DNA from: Ahrensia marina
Lineage (GTDB): Bacteria; Pseudomonadota; Alphaproteobacteria; Rhizobiales; Rhizobiaceae
DNA length: 64,000 nt
Assembly (NCBI RefSeq): GCF_001293565.1
Contig: NZ_JXMU01000005.1
Span: forward strand, 140,744 to 204,743
Reading direction: 5' to 3'
Part shown: one piece after another, positions 63,736 to 64,000 of the stretch
How positions within the stretch are numbered: the first letter of the stretch is position 1
Layout: each line of letters starts with the position of its first letter
Program-made: the position numbers and the translations under genes
Notes under the pieces: model-generated
Databases searched by the model: none
The model's input: only the letters and a program-made list of their open reading frames with translations
What the model was told of the DNA's origin: nothing

Positions 63736-64000
63736 ATGGGAAGCATTATACTCAAAGACGTCACGAAAAGCTTTGGTGAAACGCAGGTCATTCCACCGCT
63801 CAACCTTGAAATCAATGATGGCGAGTTCGTTGTTTTTGTCGGCCCGTCCGGCTGCGGCAAGTCCACGCTTTTGCGCCTGATTGCAGGGCTTGAGGATGTC
63901 ACAGACGGCACGATCGAGATCAATGGCACGGATGCAACTAATATCCCGCCAGCCAAGCGCGGCCTTGCCATGGTGTTTCAATCCTATGCGCTTTATCCGC
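63736..64000 (+). CDS. Sugar/polyol ABC transporter ATP-binding protein (5' part only)
   Basis: The first 88 codons of a MalK/UgpC/SmoK-type ATPase, cut by the window edge. It begins [20 protein letters not shown], has Walker [10 protein letters not shown], then [14 protein letters not shown] and the Q-loop stretch [10 protein letters not shown]. The fourth gene of the importer operon under the LacI-type regulator; polyol dehydrogenases often follow such operons, but they would be outside the window. Confidence 0.93.
   Translation, partial: MGSIILKDVTKSFGETQVIPPLNLEINDGEFVVFVGPSGCGKSTLLRLIAGLEDVTDGTIEINGTDATNIPPAKRGLAMVFQSYALYP

Noticed and set aside
1..64000. tRNA, rRNA, CRISPR or transposase genes
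   Set aside because: None was recognised on either strand.

Overview
The window looks like a chromosomal segment from an alphaproteobacterium of the order Rhizobiales (Hyphomicrobiales), with G+C close to half by eye. Gene order supports this: hisB-DUF2628-hisH-hisA-hisF, hslV-acetyltransferase-hslU-DUF1402, Tim44-mltA-smr, dnaQ-coaE-aroE-maf next to hemE, and rho-mnmE-mnmG-rsmG-parA-parB-holA-lptE-leuS. I cannot name the genus. No tRNA, rRNA, CRISPR array, insertion sequence or prophage was seen.

Layout. 1-4107: histidine operon on the minus strand, interrupted between hisA and hisF by an AT-rich DUF3800 gene on the opposite strand. That gene is followed by a GC-rich, hairpin-forming non-coding segment. 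4236-8838: HslVU protease operon; its acetyltransferase gene carries an in-frame TGA. 8846-15769: envelope and housekeeping genes (Xre, Smr, MltA, Tim44, FxsA, SecB, DnaQ, CoaE, AroE, Maf). 15770-16263: a 494-bp gene-free, AT-rich stretch with DnaA boxes, the likely chromosome origin; genes on both sides mostly point away from it. 16264-25020: hemE, hemJ, rho, mnmE, mnmG, rsmG, parA and parB, with four parS sites, three between mnmE and mnmG and one inside rsmG. 25061-37886: holA, lptE, leuS, a PLP-homeostasis protein, peptidoglycan enzymes, rpmF, isoprenoid genes (ispA, ispG), 3-hydroxybutyrate dehydrogenase and a patatin. 37883-43108: a TetR regulator and an RND efflux pump. 43171-48984: asd, leuB, ridA, leuD, a CitE-like lyase, DUF1737, DUF1194 and a metallopeptidase-family protein that has lost its HExxH motif.

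49106-59358 is a complete reductive pyrimidine catabolism locus. It holds preT-preA, a hydantoinase/dihydropyrimidinase, a Zn amidase, an NMT1-type ABC importer and a RutR-like regulator. The intergenic DNA upstream of the amidase operon carries a near-consensus RutR operator, and a weaker copy lies upstream of preT. A small AT-rich orphan gene sits inside this operon. 59451-64000 is a polyol/sugar ABC operon whose LacI-type regulator is flanked by two copies of the same 14-bp palindrome, the probable operator. The importer ATPase runs off the right edge and hisF off the left edge.

The most unusual points are: the DUF3800 gene with its structured 3' segment inside the his operon; the origin lacking the usual neighbouring ppsR gene; parS sites whose departures from consensus create GANTC methylation sites; the TGA in the hslVU-operon acetyltransferase; and conserved enzyme families with altered catalytic residues (metallopeptidase, MltA).
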